From CAWBRT01 sp963819175 (GTDB lineage Bacteria > Acidobacteriota > Terriglobia > Terriglobales > Acidobacteriaceae): a DNA stretch of 64,000 bases. The stretch's first letter is position 1, and each line of letters begins with the position of its first letter. The notes under the pieces were generated by a model. That model was not told the origin of the DNA. It saw only the letters and a list, made by a program, of their open reading frames with translations, and ran no database searches. The stretch lies in contig CAWFVJ010000010.1 in the NCBI GenBank assembly GCA_963819175.1, positions 124,001 through 188,000 of the forward strand, written 5' to 3'. Below, in pieces: positions 27,757 through 37,383 of the stretch. Position numbers and translations under genes: made by a program.

Positions 27757-29082
27757 CTACGATACGTCTGCTTTCTTGTAGGTCTCCTCGCAGAAGAATA
27801 CCGAGATAACGGTAATAATCACGAACGAGATCATGTACAGCGACACAGGCCATGACTTGTTGCCGGCCCATGCCAGCAACGCGGTTGCAACCGGAAGGGC
27901 CATGCCTCCGGCAAAAATCGATGCAAACTGATAACCGAGCGATGCGCCGCTATAGCGCACCTTCGCCGGGAACAGTTCCGCAAAGAAGCTTGCCTGCGGT
28001 CCGTACATCGCCGAGTGACCCAGTTGGCCGATCAAAATAATGGAGGCCCAGGCCCAATAGATGTTTCCGACAGCCTTGTCCAGCATCCAGAAGAAGGGGA
28101 ACGACAACAAGCCGCACATAATGGCCCCGAACATATAGACCGAACGCCGCCCGATCTTGTCGGAAAGCCAGCCATAGAACGGCATCATGGCCAAGCCGAT
28201 GGCATAGTTGATGGTCAGGGCAGGAAGCAATGCTTGCCGGCTGAGCTTCAGGGCAGTGACGGCATAGGTGAGCGAGAACACGGTGATGATGTAATACAGT
28301 CCGTTCTCGGCAAAGCGCATGCCCATGGCGAGCAACAGATTCTTCGGGTGTTTCTTGATCGCCACCAGAACCGGCATCTTCTCTTCGCTCTTCTGCTCCT
28401 TAATCTTCTGGAACGCGGGTGATTCAGCAATCGCCATCCGCACCCAGATGCCGATCGCGACCAGCAAGATGCTGAACAGGAACGGCAGGCGCCAGCCCCA
28501 GGAGAGGAACTGAGCGTCGCTCAACGATTTGTTTGCCATCCAAAAGGCGAATACCGAAAGCAGTCCGCCCACCATCGCGCCCGTCTGCGGGAAGGCTCCG
28601 AAGAATCCTCGCCGCTTGGCCGGGGCGTGTTCCACCGCCATCAGTACGGCTCCGCCCCACTCACCGCCAAGTCCAATGCCTTGGCAGACGCGCATCAGTG
28701 TCAGCAGGATGGGAGCCCAAACCCCAACCTGAGAGTAGGTCGGCAGCAAGCCAATCAGAGTCGAGGAAACGCCCATGAACAGCAGCGTGATGTACAGCAT
28801 CTGCTTGCGCCCGATGCGGTCGCCGAAGTGGCCGAAGACGACGCCGGCAAAGGGCCGGGCAACGAAACCAATGGTGTAAGTGGAAAAGGCAAGGAGCGTC
28901 CCCACCAACGGGTCAAACTTGGGGAAGAACAGCTTGGGGAAAACCAGCGCCGCGGCCGTGCCATACAAAAAATAGTCGTACCATTCAATCGAGGTGCCGA
29001 TGAGGCTTGCGAAGGCCACCTTGGCGAACTGTGGCTTGAGCGCCTCTTGTGACCCCACGGTAGATTGCTGTGCCATGTTCAT
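27757..29082 (-). CDS. MFS transporter, metabolite:H+ symporter (MHS) family
   Basis: Start ATG at 29082 (MNMAQQSTVGSQEALKPQFA) with GGAGG; a second Met is two codons on. About 441 residues with 12 predicted membrane segments. The MHS/MFS motif after segment 2 reads FGDRIGRKQMLY, with WYDYFLYGTAAAL and GIGLGGEWGGAVL typical of the subfamily that imports organic acids and zwitterions with protons. It lies 61 bases downstream of 3-hydroxybutyrate dehydrogenase and the CoA-transferase genes, so ketone bodies or short-chain hydroxy acids are likely substrates. That choice is from context, not from residues. Confidence 0.85.
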   Translation of the reverse strand: MNMAQQSTVGSQEALKPQFAKVAFASLIGTSIEWYDYFLYGTAAALVFPKLFFPKFDPLVGTLLAFSTYTIGFVARPFAGVVFGHFGDRIGRKQMLYITLLFMGVSSTLIGLLPTYSQVGVWAPILLTLMRVCQGIGLGGEWGGAVLMAVEHAPAKRRGFFGAFPQTGAMVGGLLSVFAFWMANKSLSDAQFLSWGWRLPFLFSILLVAIGIWVRMAIAESPAFQKIKEQKSEEKMPVLVAIKKHPKNLLLAMGMRFAENGLYYIITVFSLTYAVTALKLSRQALLPALTINYAIGLAMMPFYGWLSDKIGRRSVYMFGAIMCGLLSFPFFWMLDKAVGNIYWAWASIILIGQLGHSAMYGPQASFFAELFPAKVRYSGASLGYQFASIFAGGMALPVATALLAWAGNKSWPVSLYMISFVIITVISVFFCEETYKKADVS

Positions 29083-29143
29083 TTCCTCCGAGTGGGTTTG
29101 GCGAACTTGCGTAGGCCGGTTGAAGCGTACTTGCGGACAGGAC

Positions 29144-29926
29144 TTACTGTGCCGTCCAGCCGCCGTCATTGGAAATAGGAACGCCGGTCATGTTCTTGGC
29201 AGCGTCGCTGCACAGGAAAACAGCCAAGGCGGCTATCTCCTCGATGCTGGTGAACTTTCCCGAGGGTTCCTTCTCGATGAGCAGTTCGCGCTCGGCCTGC
29301 TGCAACGAAATGGCCTGCTTCTCCGCTCTCATTTCGATCTGTTTCCGAACCAGGGGCGTGAGCACCCAGCCGGGACATATGGCGTTGCAGGTGATGCCTT
29401 TGCCTGCGTTCTCCAGAGCCACAACTTTGGTAAGACCCATCAAACCATGCTTCGCGGAAACATATCCGGCCTTGTTGACGGAAGCCACCAGACCGTGGGC
29501 GGATGCTACGTTGACAATGCGTCCCCAGCCGCGCGCCTGCATTCCGGGCAGTGCTCCACGAATGGTGTGAAACGATGAGGACAGGTTGACGGCGATGATG
29601 GCATCCCACCGTTCAACCGGAAAGCTCTCGACTGGAGAAACGTGCTGAATTCCGGCATTGTTGACCAGGATGTCCACTTTGCCCAGACGCTTCTCGGCAT
29701 CGGCAACCAGTTGTGCGCACTGTTCGCCTTTGGAAAGATCAGCGCCGTTGAACAGCGCCGTCACGCCAAATTCTTTTTCCATCCCGGCGCGTATCTTTTC
29801 GATCTCGCAGGGATCACCAAATCCGTTCAGCATAATGTCGCAACCGTCGGCTGCCAGCCCCTGTGCGATACCAAGGCCTATTCCGCTGGTCGAGCCGGTA
29901 ACGATTGCCACACGTCCTTTCAGCAT
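29144..29926 (-). CDS. bdhA: 3-hydroxybutyrate dehydrogenase (SDR family)
   Basis: Start ATG at 29926 with GAGGAG seven bases before it, giving 260 residues, the usual length. The NAD-binding TGSTSGIGLGIAQGLA lies near the N-terminus, then NNAGIQHVSPVESFP. The catalytic set is Ser in VNVASAHGLVAS with YVSAKHG (Tyr and Lys). The GIQHVSPVE and WVLTPLVRKQIE segments are characteristic of the hydroxybutyrate group, which oxidises (R)-3-hydroxybutyrate to acetoacetate. The genes upstream activate acetoacetate to acetoacetyl-CoA, so the order fits 3-hydroxybutyrate catabolism. Confidence 0.9.
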   Translation of the reverse strand: MLKGRVAIVTGSTSGIGLGIAQGLAADGCDIMLNGFGDPCEIEKIRAGMEKEFGVTALFNGADLSKGEQCAQLVADAEKRLGKVDILVNNAGIQHVSPVESFPVERWDAIIAVNLSSSFHTIRGALPGMQARGWGRIVNVASAHGLVASVNKAGYVSAKHGLMGLTKVVALENAGKGITCNAICPGWVLTPLVRKQIEMRAEKQAISLQQAERELLIEKEPSGKFTSIEEIAALAVFLCSDAAKNMTGVPISNDGGWTAQ

Positions 29927-30094
29927 AAAAGATTCTCCTCTGCTCCCCTGTGAAATGTTCACAAACGCATCCGCCTCGACCGTGCTCTGGAGCAGGGCCG
30001 GGTGGTGATGATTGCAAATAGGACGAACTTCTTCGAGGGCCCGTGCTACAGATCCGGCGAACATGTCGCGAGATCATGTTTTGTGCTTCAGAAG

Positions 30095-30135
30095 AGCTGC
30101 TTGCCTTGCCAGGAATGGCACTCAGGCAAGCAGCT
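30095..30135. repeat. Inverted repeat between scoB and bdhA
   Basis: AGCTGCTTGCCT and AGGCAAGCAGCT, 12 perfect pairs, 17-base spacer. The T-rich side is on the plus strand, whereas both neighbouring genes run on the minus strand. It may slow or partly terminate minus-strand transcription, or be an RNA processing site. Confidence 0.6.
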
Positions 30136-30149
30136 TTTGTCTTCAAGCC

Positions 30150-30836
30150 TTAATTAGCCGCTGCCTGGGTCAGCTTCGGTTCGTCGCTGATTGGCATGAC
30201 CGGAACGTTACCCTGGATAATCAACTTCGCCGCGGTCGCCGCAACGACTTGCTCCACCGTGACACCCGGCGCCACTTCCTTCAGCACCAGTCCCTGCTCG
30301 GTCGGTTCGATTACGGCCATTTCGGTGACGATCAGACTGACCCGGCGCACCGATGTCAGCGGCAAGGTGCACTTCTTCAGGATTTTCGGCTTGCCCTTGG
30401 CGGTGTGGGTCATCGAAACGATCACGCGTTTGGCGCCCGTCACCAGGTCCATGGCGCCACCCATGCCCGGAACCATCTTGCCGGGCACAATCCAATTGGC
30501 CAACTGCCCCTGCTCGTCGACCTCCAGGCCGCCGAGCACTGTGATATCGAGATGCCCGCCGCGGATTAACCCGAATGACAGGGCGCTATCGATGCTGGCC
30601 GCACCGGGAATGGCTCCGACATATCCGCCCCCAGCATCCGTCAGCGAGGGATCTTCCATCCCCTGGCCCGGAATCTGGGCCATACCGATAATGCCGTTCT
30701 CCGACTGGAAGTAGACTTCCATGTCCGGCGGCAGATATTGGGGCACCATGGTCGGCAGACCAATACCCAGGTTAACGAGATTCCCCTCCTTGAGTTCGAG
30801 CGCAACGCGCTTGGCGATAACGACTTTATCTTCCAT
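30150..30836 (-). CDS. scoB: 3-oxoacid/acetoacetate CoA-transferase subunit B
   Basis: ATG at 30836 (MEDKVVIAKRVALELKEGNL), with a G-rich site before it, overlaps the end of the A subunit by about ten bases. 228 residues. The family's catalytic Glu is in QSENGIIGMA, and VNLGIGLPTMVPQYLP and GMGGAMDLVTGAKRVIV are conserved. Together with subunit A it moves CoA from succinyl-CoA or acetyl-CoA to acetoacetate. The overlap indicates coupled translation and equal subunit amounts. Confidence 0.92.
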   Translation of the reverse strand: MEDKVVIAKRVALELKEGNLVNLGIGLPTMVPQYLPPDMEVYFQSENGIIGMAQIPGQGMEDPSLTDAGGGYVGAIPGAASIDSALSFGLIRGGHLDITVLGGLEVDEQGQLANWIVPGKMVPGMGGAMDLVTGAKRVIVSMTHTAKGKPKILKKCTLPLTSVRRVSLIVTEMAVIEPTEQGLVLKEVAPGVTVEQVVAATAAKLIIQGNVPVMPISDEPKLTQAAAN

Positions 30837-31497
30837 ATGCCCCCTGCCCCCTTTCAATCAAGTAGTCCACCACGGGAAACGGAGTGGCAACCGCGTCTGG
30901 AGGTATTACCCCGACAGGAACGAAGTGCTCCGGTTCGGCAATTACCGTGTCCGCCGCCATAGCCATCACCACGTTGAAGTTGCGGGCAGTAAGCGAGTAG
31001 TCAAGGTTGCCGCGATAATCGGAGCGATGAGCAGCCAACAGGGCGAATTGCGCCCGCAGCGGCGGCTCAACCAGAAACTGCTTGCCTTCCACTTCAATGG
31101 TCTGTTTGCCCTCTGCCACCATCGTACCGAAGCCGGTTGGGGTCAATACCCCGCCCAGCCCGAAACCACCCGCGCGGATGCGCTCGGCAAGAGTCCCCTG
31201 CGGAACCAGTTGAACTTCTATTTCGCCGGCAATCATCTGCCGCCCGGTTTCTGGATTGAGACCGATGTGAGTGGCGATGAGCTTTCGAACCAGCTTGGCA
31301 ACGATTAATTTGCCAATGCCCCAGTCGGGTTTTCCGGTATCGTTGGCGATAACGGTCAGGTTCTTGCGCCCCTGCCGAACCAGCTCGTCGATGATTCGGT
31401 GGGGCGAACCAACTCCCATGAACCCACCGATCATCAGAGAAGCGCCGTCGGGAATCATCTCGACTGCGCGTGTGCAGCTGATCGCTTTTTGTTGCAT
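30826..31497 (-). CDS. scoA: 3-oxoacid/acetoacetate CoA-transferase subunit A
   Basis: The open frame begins with a TTG at 31503, but the ATG six bases later (31497) is correctly spaced from GGGGAG and is chosen. 223 residues. IPDGASLMIGGFMGVGSPHR is the glycine-rich motif of the A subunit; NLTVIANDTGKPDWGIGKLI and the Gly-rich GLGGVLTPTGFGT follow. It supplies the CoA-binding half of the enzyme. First gene of the scoAB pair, preceded by a 240-base gap that should hold its promoter. Confidence 0.92.
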   Translation of the reverse strand: MQQKAISCTRAVEMIPDGASLMIGGFMGVGSPHRIIDELVRQGRKNLTVIANDTGKPDWGIGKLIVAKLVRKLIATHIGLNPETGRQMIAGEIEVQLVPQGTLAERIRAGGFGLGGVLTPTGFGTMVAEGKQTIEVEGKQFLVEPPLRAQFALLAAHRSDYRGNLDYSLTARNFNVVMAMAADTVIAEPEHFVPVGVIPPDAVATPFPVVDYLIERGQGAYGR

Positions 31498-31740
31498 CAG
31501 CAACTCCCCTTATGCATGAATTAGTTGTATTTATTAAATCTGTAAATAGTCGAGAGCCCAGTTATACCCTAATCGTGGCCTGGTGGGAATCTTTCCGAGT
31601 ATTAATTTTTAGTCGTGCTGTAACGAACGTGCCAGGGCGCACATCACGTTGAGACGTGCGCTCCGATGGCCGCAGAGCCATCCCTGCCGTGGCAGTTTAA
31701 GGAGCCATGCGGAGGCCGCTCCTCCGCACGGCTTACGTCT

Positions 31741-32922
31741 TTACGCTCTTTCAAGCGCCATCGCCACGCCCATGCCGCCGCCGATGCACAGGGAGGCAAG
31801 TCCCTTGCGCGCGCCGCTCCGCTGCATCTCGTACAAAAGCGTTACCAAAATGCGGCAGCCGGAGGCGCCGATCGGATGGCCAATCGCAATCGCTCCCCCG
31901 TTCACGTTCACCTTCGACAGATCCCAGCCCATTTCCTTATGGACGGCGCAGGACTGGGCTGCAAATGCTTCGTTGATCTCCATCAGATCGAGGTCCTCGA
32001 TCTTCCATCCGGCCTTCTGCAGGCAACGCCGCGATGCCGGCACCGGGCCCATGCCCATCACCTTCGGGTCCACGCCGGCGCTGGCAAAGGCCGCAATCCG
32101 GGCCAGCGGCTTCAGTCCCAGCTCACTCGCCTTGCTGGCCGACATCACCACCACCGCCGCGGCGCCGTCGTTGATGCCCGAAGCATTTCCCGCTGTGACC
32201 GTTCCGTCCTTGGAAAAAGCGGGCTTAAGGCCACCGATGTCTTCGATCTTCGCCCCGAGGCGAATGTATTCGTCGTCGGCAAACATCACTGGGTCGCCTT
32301 TGCGCTGTGGAATAGGCACGGCGACGATCTCCGCCTTGAACTTGCCGGCCTTTTGCGCGGCTTCGGCCTTATTCTGAGACGCCACCGAAAACTTGTCCTG
32401 CTCTTCGCGCGTGATGGCGTATTCCTTGGCGACGTTCTCGGCCGTTACCCCCATGTGGTACTGGTTGTAGATATCCCACAAGCCATCGATGATCATGCTA
32501 TCGACCAGCTTGGCGTCTCCCATGCGGAAGCCGTCGCGGGAGCCCTGCAACACGTGCGGCGTGGCGCTCATGTTCTCCTGCCCGCCGGCAACCACGATCT
32601 CCGAGTCGCCGGTCATGATGGCTTCGGCTGCCAGCATCACCGCTTTCAACCCGGAACCGCATACCTTGTTGATCGTCATTGCCGGAACCGTGACCGGCAG
32701 GCCGGCCTTGATCGCCGCTTGACGAGCTGGGTTCTGCCCGAGTCCGGCAGTGAGCACCTGGCCCATGATGACCTCGCCGATCTGTGCGGAATCCAGTTTG
32801 GCGCGCTGTAAGGCGCAACGAATTGCTAAGGCGCCGAGCTCGGGAGCCGGGATCTTGGCGAGAGAGCCACCGAACTTGCCTACGGCCGTTCGGGTGGCGG
32901 ATACGATTACGATATCGGTCAT
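31741..32922 (-). CDS. atoB: Acetyl-CoA C-acetyltransferase (thiolase)
   Basis: Start ATG at 32922 with GGAG six bases upstream. 393 residues. The nucleophile Cys is in INKVCGSGLKAVM (near residue 88), and the second pair is His in AIAIGHPIGASG and Cys in CIGGGMG near the C-terminus, so all catalytic residues are present. Biosynthetic/degradative thiolase II: two acetyl-CoA to acetoacetyl-CoA and back. Upstream of scoAB and bdhA on the same strand, it completes the route from 3-hydroxybutyrate to acetyl-CoA. A small GC-rich inverted repeat (31708-31728) lies just after the stop. Confidence 0.93.
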   Translation of the reverse strand: MTDIVIVSATRTAVGKFGGSLAKIPAPELGALAIRCALQRAKLDSAQIGEVIMGQVLTAGLGQNPARQAAIKAGLPVTVPAMTINKVCGSGLKAVMLAAEAIMTGDSEIVVAGGQENMSATPHVLQGSRDGFRMGDAKLVDSMIIDGLWDIYNQYHMGVTAENVAKEYAITREEQDKFSVASQNKAEAAQKAGKFKAEIVAVPIPQRKGDPVMFADDEYIRLGAKIEDIGGLKPAFSKDGTVTAGNASGINDGAAAVVVMSASKASELGLKPLARIAAFASAGVDPKVMGMGPVPASRRCLQKAGWKIEDLDLMEINEAFAAQSCAVHKEMGWDLSKVNVNGGAIAIGHPIGASGCRILVTLLYEMQRSGARKGLASLCIGGGMGVAMALERA

Positions 32923-33517
32923 AAATCTCCTCATAAGTGTATGAATTCAAACGCGGGTGAATCTTGTTTGTCTGAGCTGCTGGCCGCCGCAACCGGGAAA
33001 GACCTGTCCATGAATGAATGCGTCAGTCGCTGAACTACGATGAGTCGCCCAACTGCACTGGCTTACGGCCTCGCCAGTCGGAAAGCTTGTCCCAAAGCCC
33101 TGGTGCGTCTATACCCCGCAGCCCGCTAAGATAGGCTGATGCGGTGCAAGCCTTGTAGGCGCGGCTCACACACCGGACGGCCCGCCAGACGGCGGAACAC
33201 GGTCCCTATCGAGCGGAATGCTGGGGTGAGAAAAATATCAGTTTTCCGGAGCGAAGTAAATACTCTACTTTGGAAAATTCCGGCGCATCATTTGCGCTTA
33301 CGGCGAAGCGCCCGCGCTGGCGGGAGAAAACGACCGTATCGCATTGTAGCGATTGGAGTTAGCAGATTCGACATGGCCAGGAATATGGCATGACGGTGGC
33401 CGCTGCGTTGGTGCCCTGCCGCCGCTGGCCGCATCTCTAAATGTAGGTGTTCTTGGCGTCTTCGTTTATTTGTTATTGTTGGTTCGTTTGCTTCCATTCA
33501 GGAGCAAGGAGGATCGG
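32923..33517. other. Divergent intergenic region between the two thiolase genes
   Basis: About 595 bases with no credible gene. It should contain promoters for atoB (minus) and the SCP-x thiolase (plus). A TTTTCCGG ... GGAAAATTCCGG imperfect symmetry at about 33240-33285 is the only notable element. Confidence 0.5.
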
Positions 33518-34726
33518 ATGTCCCAACCCATTTATATCGCCGCCTACAACCAATCCAAGTTCGGCAAGCTAATGGCAATGACGATCCCGGAGATCGTGGC
33601 CAACGCAGTCAACGGAGTTTGCCGGCAGATCGATGTACCGGCTTCAGCGCTGGATGTTGCCTCGGTGGGTTCGGCGTGCAACTTCACCTTGAACCGGCAA
33701 GGTTTGCTCGCCGGTCTGGTCGCATCCGTGCCCGGCATGGAAAGCAAGCCGATTGAATCGGTCGAGAATGCCTGCGCGTCCGGCGGTCAGGCGGTGCTTT
33801 CGGTGATCTACAAGCTGCTGGGCGGTCTCGGCGATGTGGGGGTCGCCGTCGGATATGAGAAGATGCGCGACGATGACGGCAAAATGGACGGCAAATTAAT
33901 CGGCGAAGCCCTGGGCTACTTCTCCCACCCCGACGATCGGACCGGCAAGGTCTTCGTCTTCCCTCACCTCTTCGCCGAAATCATGCAGTGCTACCTCCAG
34001 GTGCACGGCGCCACCGAAGCCGACTTGGCGCAGATCGCCGTCGCCGAATACGGAAACGCAAAACATAACCCGTATGCGCAGATGAGCAAAGTCCAGATCA
34101 CGCTGGAGCAGGCGCTCAAAATCGAGGGCATTAATCGCTACGTGGTGGACGGCCTGCCGCTCAAGACCTATGACTGCTCACAGATCACCGACGGTTATGC
34201 CGCGCTGATCCTTGCCACCGAAGAAGGGCTGCGCAAACTGGGAGTGTCCAAAGCGGATGCCGTCGAAATCGCCGGCTATGCCCAGGCAACCGACCCGCTG
34301 ATGAAAAGCGGGCGCGATATCCTGAGGCCGGCCGGAGCTTACAAGGCGATGCAAAGAGCTTACGCGATGGCTGGCGCCACTCCGGCCGACGTGAACGTGG
34401 CGGAGATTCACGACTGCTTCACCGTAGCGGCGGCGCTTGGCACAGAGGTCATTGGCAAAGCCGCTCCCGGCAAGGGTGCGCGTTACTGGGTCGATGGCAA
34501 GGCAGCAGTGGATGGCGAATGCGGCATTAATCTCTCCGGCGGACTCATCGCCAAGGGGCATCCGGTTGGCGCCACGGGAATCTCGATGATTGGATTTTCT
34601 TATTGGCAGTTGAAGGGCATGGCTCCCAATGGAATTCAGAAAAGAGATGCCAAGCTGGCTGCGACCTTCAACATCGGCGGGGCGCTGTGCGCGTCGGTCT
34701 GCACAGTGCTTCGCCCTGCCGGCTAA
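33518..34726 (+). CDS. Thiolase of the SCP-x/acetyl-CoA acetyltransferase-like group
   Basis: ATG at 33518 (MSQPIYIAAYNQSKFGKLMA) has GGAGG five bases upstream; the frame is open further upstream but that part is not protein-like. 402 residues. The Cys of VENACASGGQAVL is the nucleophile, AEIHDCFTVAAALGTE and GLIAKGHPVGATGISM (His) and FNIGGALCASVC complete a non-decarboxylating thiolase fold of the SCP-x type. These act on branched or steroid-like acyl-CoA or form condensing complexes with OB-fold partners; no such partner gene is adjacent. It is divergent from atoB and may be part of the same acyl-CoA regulon. Confidence 0.85.
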   Translation: MSQPIYIAAYNQSKFGKLMAMTIPEIVANAVNGVCRQIDVPASALDVASVGSACNFTLNRQGLLAGLVASVPGMESKPIESVENACASGGQAVLSVIYKLLGGLGDVGVAVGYEKMRDDDGKMDGKLIGEALGYFSHPDDRTGKVFVFPHLFAEIMQCYLQVHGATEADLAQIAVAEYGNAKHNPYAQMSKVQITLEQALKIEGINRYVVDGLPLKTYDCSQITDGYAALILATEEGLRKLGVSKADAVEIAGYAQATDPLMKSGRDILRPAGAYKAMQRAYAMAGATPADVNVAEIHDCFTVAAALGTEVIGKAAPGKGARYWVDGKAAVDGECGINLSGGLIAKGHPVGATGISMIGFSYWQLKGMAPNGIQKRDAKLAATFNIGGALCASVCTVLRPAG

Positions 34727-35132
34727 AGCAGTTCCCGGGTTGCTATATACCGCCAAAAGACGTCATTCCGAGCGAGCGGCGCTTTGCCTTTGAGAGCCCT
34801 AAGCTGAGTTGCTGCAATGCGCTCACGAGCAGTGGAGCAAATAGCACATCGCTCTCTCGGTCGCGAGTCGAGGAATCTTGTGTGTTGCTTTACTACTGAA
34901 AAACACAAGATCCCTCCACTCCGTGCCCGAACAGCTTTTTGCTATCGGGTAGACAATGTCGGGTACGCAGCCTAGCTGCTCCGACCGCAGGCGCTCGGCA
35001 CTTCGGTCGGGATGACGCTTCCAATCTACCTTACCGCGCGGCTACACTAATCCGGGAACTGCCCTGAGGGCAACCGGCGCCAAAGCTTTCGGCATCTCAC
35101 CTAAGTGGTGTTGGTGTGAGGAGCTGGCATTA
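34727..35132. other. Intergenic region with a family-2 repeat
   Basis: Almost filled by the repeat at 34759-35018; the remaining 110 bases precede the receiver gene. No gene seen. Confidence 0.6.
34759..35018. repeat. Dispersed intergenic repeat, family 2, copy B
   Basis: Same modules as the 27404 copy: GACGTCATTCCGAGCGAGCG, the AATCTTGTGTGTTGC ... ACACAAGATCCCTCC hairpin, GGGTACGCAGCC, and GGTCGGGATGACGC. It carries about 70 extra bases after the first module. Confidence 0.85.
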
Positions 35133-35486
35133 ATGATTGTTCGTATTCTATGCGTCGACGACAACCTGCCGCTGCTGACGGCGCGAAAACTCCTGCTTTC
35201 ACGACTTGGCTATGACGTATGGACGGCAGCGACCGCGGAAGAAGCACGCAGCCTTTTCCACTCCAATGCCTTTGACTTGGCAATTCTGGATTACCGCCTG
35301 CCCGACGCGTCCGGCGTCGAACTCTGCATGGAGCTCAAGGAAACACAGCCTGACGTACGCGTCATACTCAGCTCTGGCGTGTACCCGGATCGTGATTGCG
35401 ACTGCGCCGATGATTTCGTCCTGAAGGGGCAACCGCCCACCGTTCTGCTGCAAGCAATAGCAGCTCTCACCAGGCAAGCTGCATAA
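35133..35486 (+). CDS. Single-domain response regulator (receiver only)
   Basis: 117 residues. CheY-like fold: acidic pocket in LCVDDNLPLL, phosphorylatable Asp in LAILDYRLPDASGVELC (about residue 50), Ser in VILSSGV and the invariant Lys in FVLKGQPP. There is no output domain. An insert rich in Asp and Cys (YPDRDCDCADDF) lies just before the Lys. No histidine kinase neighbours it, so the partner is unknown; it may act through protein contacts. It lies alone between a repeat and the AsmA-like gene. Confidence 0.85.
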   Translation: MIVRILCVDDNLPLLTARKLLLSRLGYDVWTAATAEEARSLFHSNAFDLAILDYRLPDASGVELCMELKETQPDVRVILSSGVYPDRDCDCADDFVLKGQPPTVLLQAIAALTRQAA

Positions 35487-35670
35487 TCACTTCCCCAGCC
35501 CTACTTTTCCCGCGACCACGCATCTGAAATACACTGATGTGCTGTAGGACCGTTCCCGGATTGGTGTAGCCGCATGGTGGTAGATTCGGAAGCGTCATCG
35601 CGACCGAAGCGCCGAGCGGCTTTAGTGATGAGCGGGCGCGCCGCTTTTGCCCGCCTGCGGGAGGCATGAA

Positions 35671-37323
35671 ATGAAAGGGAAACTCCGCTATATCGTTATC
35701 GGTGTTGTTGTCTTGGTCGTGATCGTCGCCGCGCTGCCGTTCCTGATCGACGCCAACAAATTCCGTCCCACGGTTGAGCAGGAACTCTCGACCGTGCTTC
35801 AGCGGCAGGTGAAGATTGGCGACCTCAGGCTGTCGCTGTGGTCCGGTTCGCTGACGGCCGACAACCTCTCGATTGCCGACGACCCGGCGTTCAGCCACTC
35901 CGCGTTCCTGAGCGCTAAGTCGTTTCGGGTCGGGGTGGAAATGATGCCATTGATCTTCTCCAAGGCGTTGCACATTACCGGGCTGACCATCGAAAAGCCC
36001 GCGGTCACGCTGCTACGCAACCCCGCCGGAAAATGGAACTACTCGTCCCTGGCGGCTGCGGGGTCCGGACAGTCCGCTCCCAAGAGCGGCGGAGCAAGCA
36101 CGGACTTGACGATCAAGAAGCTGGAACTTAAGGACGGCCGCGTGGCGGTGGGGTCCACCACTTCGCAGAAGCAGACCGTATATGACGGGCTCAATCTTGA
36201 AGCCAACAATGTTTCCCTGACCTCGCAATTTCCCCTGAGCGTGTCGGCCAAATTGCCGGGCGGCGGCAGCCTGAAACTGGACGGCAAGACCGGACCGGTC
36301 GACCGCACCGACACTTCCCTGACTCCTGTGAATGCAAAGCTGGCAATCAGCGGCCTGGACCTCGCTCGAACCGGCTTCCTGGACCCTGCCTCCGGTATTG
36401 CCGGCATGATGGATATGAATAGCGACATCTCGTCCACGGGTGGCAAGGCAAAAGCTAAGGGGACGCTCAAGCTGGATAAATTTCAAATGGCGAAGGGAGG
36501 CTCGCCGGCGGGAACGCCCATCAATGTGGATTTCGATTCCGACTATGACCTGCAGCGCAGCGCGGGCACACTCAACAACGGCGCCGTGAAGATCGGCAAT
36601 GCGGTCGCTCATCTGGCCGGAACCTTCGAAAAACAGGGCGATTCCACACTGCTCAACCTGAAGCTGAATGCTCAGAACATGCCGGTCAAGGACCTGCAGC
36701 CCGTTCTGCCCGCCGCCGGTGTCGTGCTGCCGCAAGGCACTTCGCTCCAGCAGGGCACGCTCAACGCAAATCTCAACGCCTCCGGACCGATGGACAAGCT
36801 CGTCACCACGGGAGATTTCGGACTCTTCAACGCTGTGCTCACGGGTTTCGATCTTAGGTCAAAGCTTTCCGCGCTCTCCACTTTCACGGGGGCCAAGGGC
36901 GGCAACGGAACTACTACCATCGAGAAGCTGACGTCCAATGTTCGCGCCGCTCCGGAAGGCATCCAGCTCAGTTCGCTGTTGATGGTTTTGCCAGGCCTCG
37001 GTCAGATCAGCGGAAACGGAACCATTAGTACTCCCGGCAAAGAGCTCAATTTCAAAATGGTGGCGAACTTATCGGGGGCTGGCGGGGTGCTCAACGTGGC
37101 CGGCGGACTCACCGGCGGGGGTCACTCCGGAATTCCGTTCACCATTCAGGGCACAACATCTGATCCGAAGTTCGCCCCCAACGTAGGAGGCATGGCCGGC
37201 AGCATGGCTAGCTCGGCTGGCTCGGAGGTGAAAAACATTCTGGGCGGCGCCAAATCGAAGGGCAAGTCCGGCGCGCTAGGGGGCGCGTTGGGAAATGTTT
37301 TTAGCAAGAGCGCGGGCAAGTAA
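35671..37323 (+). CDS. AsmA family protein
   Basis: ATG at 35671 (MKGKLRYIVIGVVVLVVIVA), six bases after GGGAGG. 550 residues: one N-terminal membrane anchor (about 5-27), then a long periplasmic beta-rich body. The N-terminal AsmA motif is recognisable (FRPTVEQELSTVLQRQVKIG, LTIEKPAVTLLRNPAGKWNY), and the AsmA C-terminal domain follows (about 400-520). The tail ends in Gly/Ser/Lys-rich low complexity. AsmA-like proteins bridge inner and outer membranes and are thought to move lipids. Convergent with ilvB. Confidence 0.85.
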   Translation: MKGKLRYIVIGVVVLVVIVAALPFLIDANKFRPTVEQELSTVLQRQVKIGDLRLSLWSGSLTADNLSIADDPAFSHSAFLSAKSFRVGVEMMPLIFSKALHITGLTIEKPAVTLLRNPAGKWNYSSLAAAGSGQSAPKSGGASTDLTIKKLELKDGRVAVGSTTSQKQTVYDGLNLEANNVSLTSQFPLSVSAKLPGGGSLKLDGKTGPVDRTDTSLTPVNAKLAISGLDLARTGFLDPASGIAGMMDMNSDISSTGGKAKAKGTLKLDKFQMAKGGSPAGTPINVDFDSDYDLQRSAGTLNNGAVKIGNAVAHLAGTFEKQGDSTLLNLKLNAQNMPVKDLQPVLPAAGVVLPQGTSLQQGTLNANLNASGPMDKLVTTGDFGLFNAVLTGFDLRSKLSALSTFTGAKGGNGTTTIEKLTSNVRAAPEGIQLSSLLMVLPGLGQISGNGTISTPGKELNFKMVANLSGAGGVLNVAGGLTGGGHSGIPFTIQGTTSDPKFAPNVGGMAGSMASSAGSEVKNILGGAKSKGKSGALGGALGNVFSKSAGK

Positions 37324-37383
37324 GCCAATCTCGCCATATTGGTCGCGGGGCACCGGCGACGGCCCGTTACCGGGGTGAGGCCG

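Noticed and set aside
30095..30135. Strong intrinsic terminator on the minus strand after scoB
   Set aside because: The stem is long, but the T-rich tail is on the plus strand, so it is listed only as an inverted repeat.
33353..33517. Extended N-terminus of the SCP-x thiolase
   Set aside because: The stretch before MSQPIYIAAY is not conserved in character, and GGAGG directly precedes ATG 33518.
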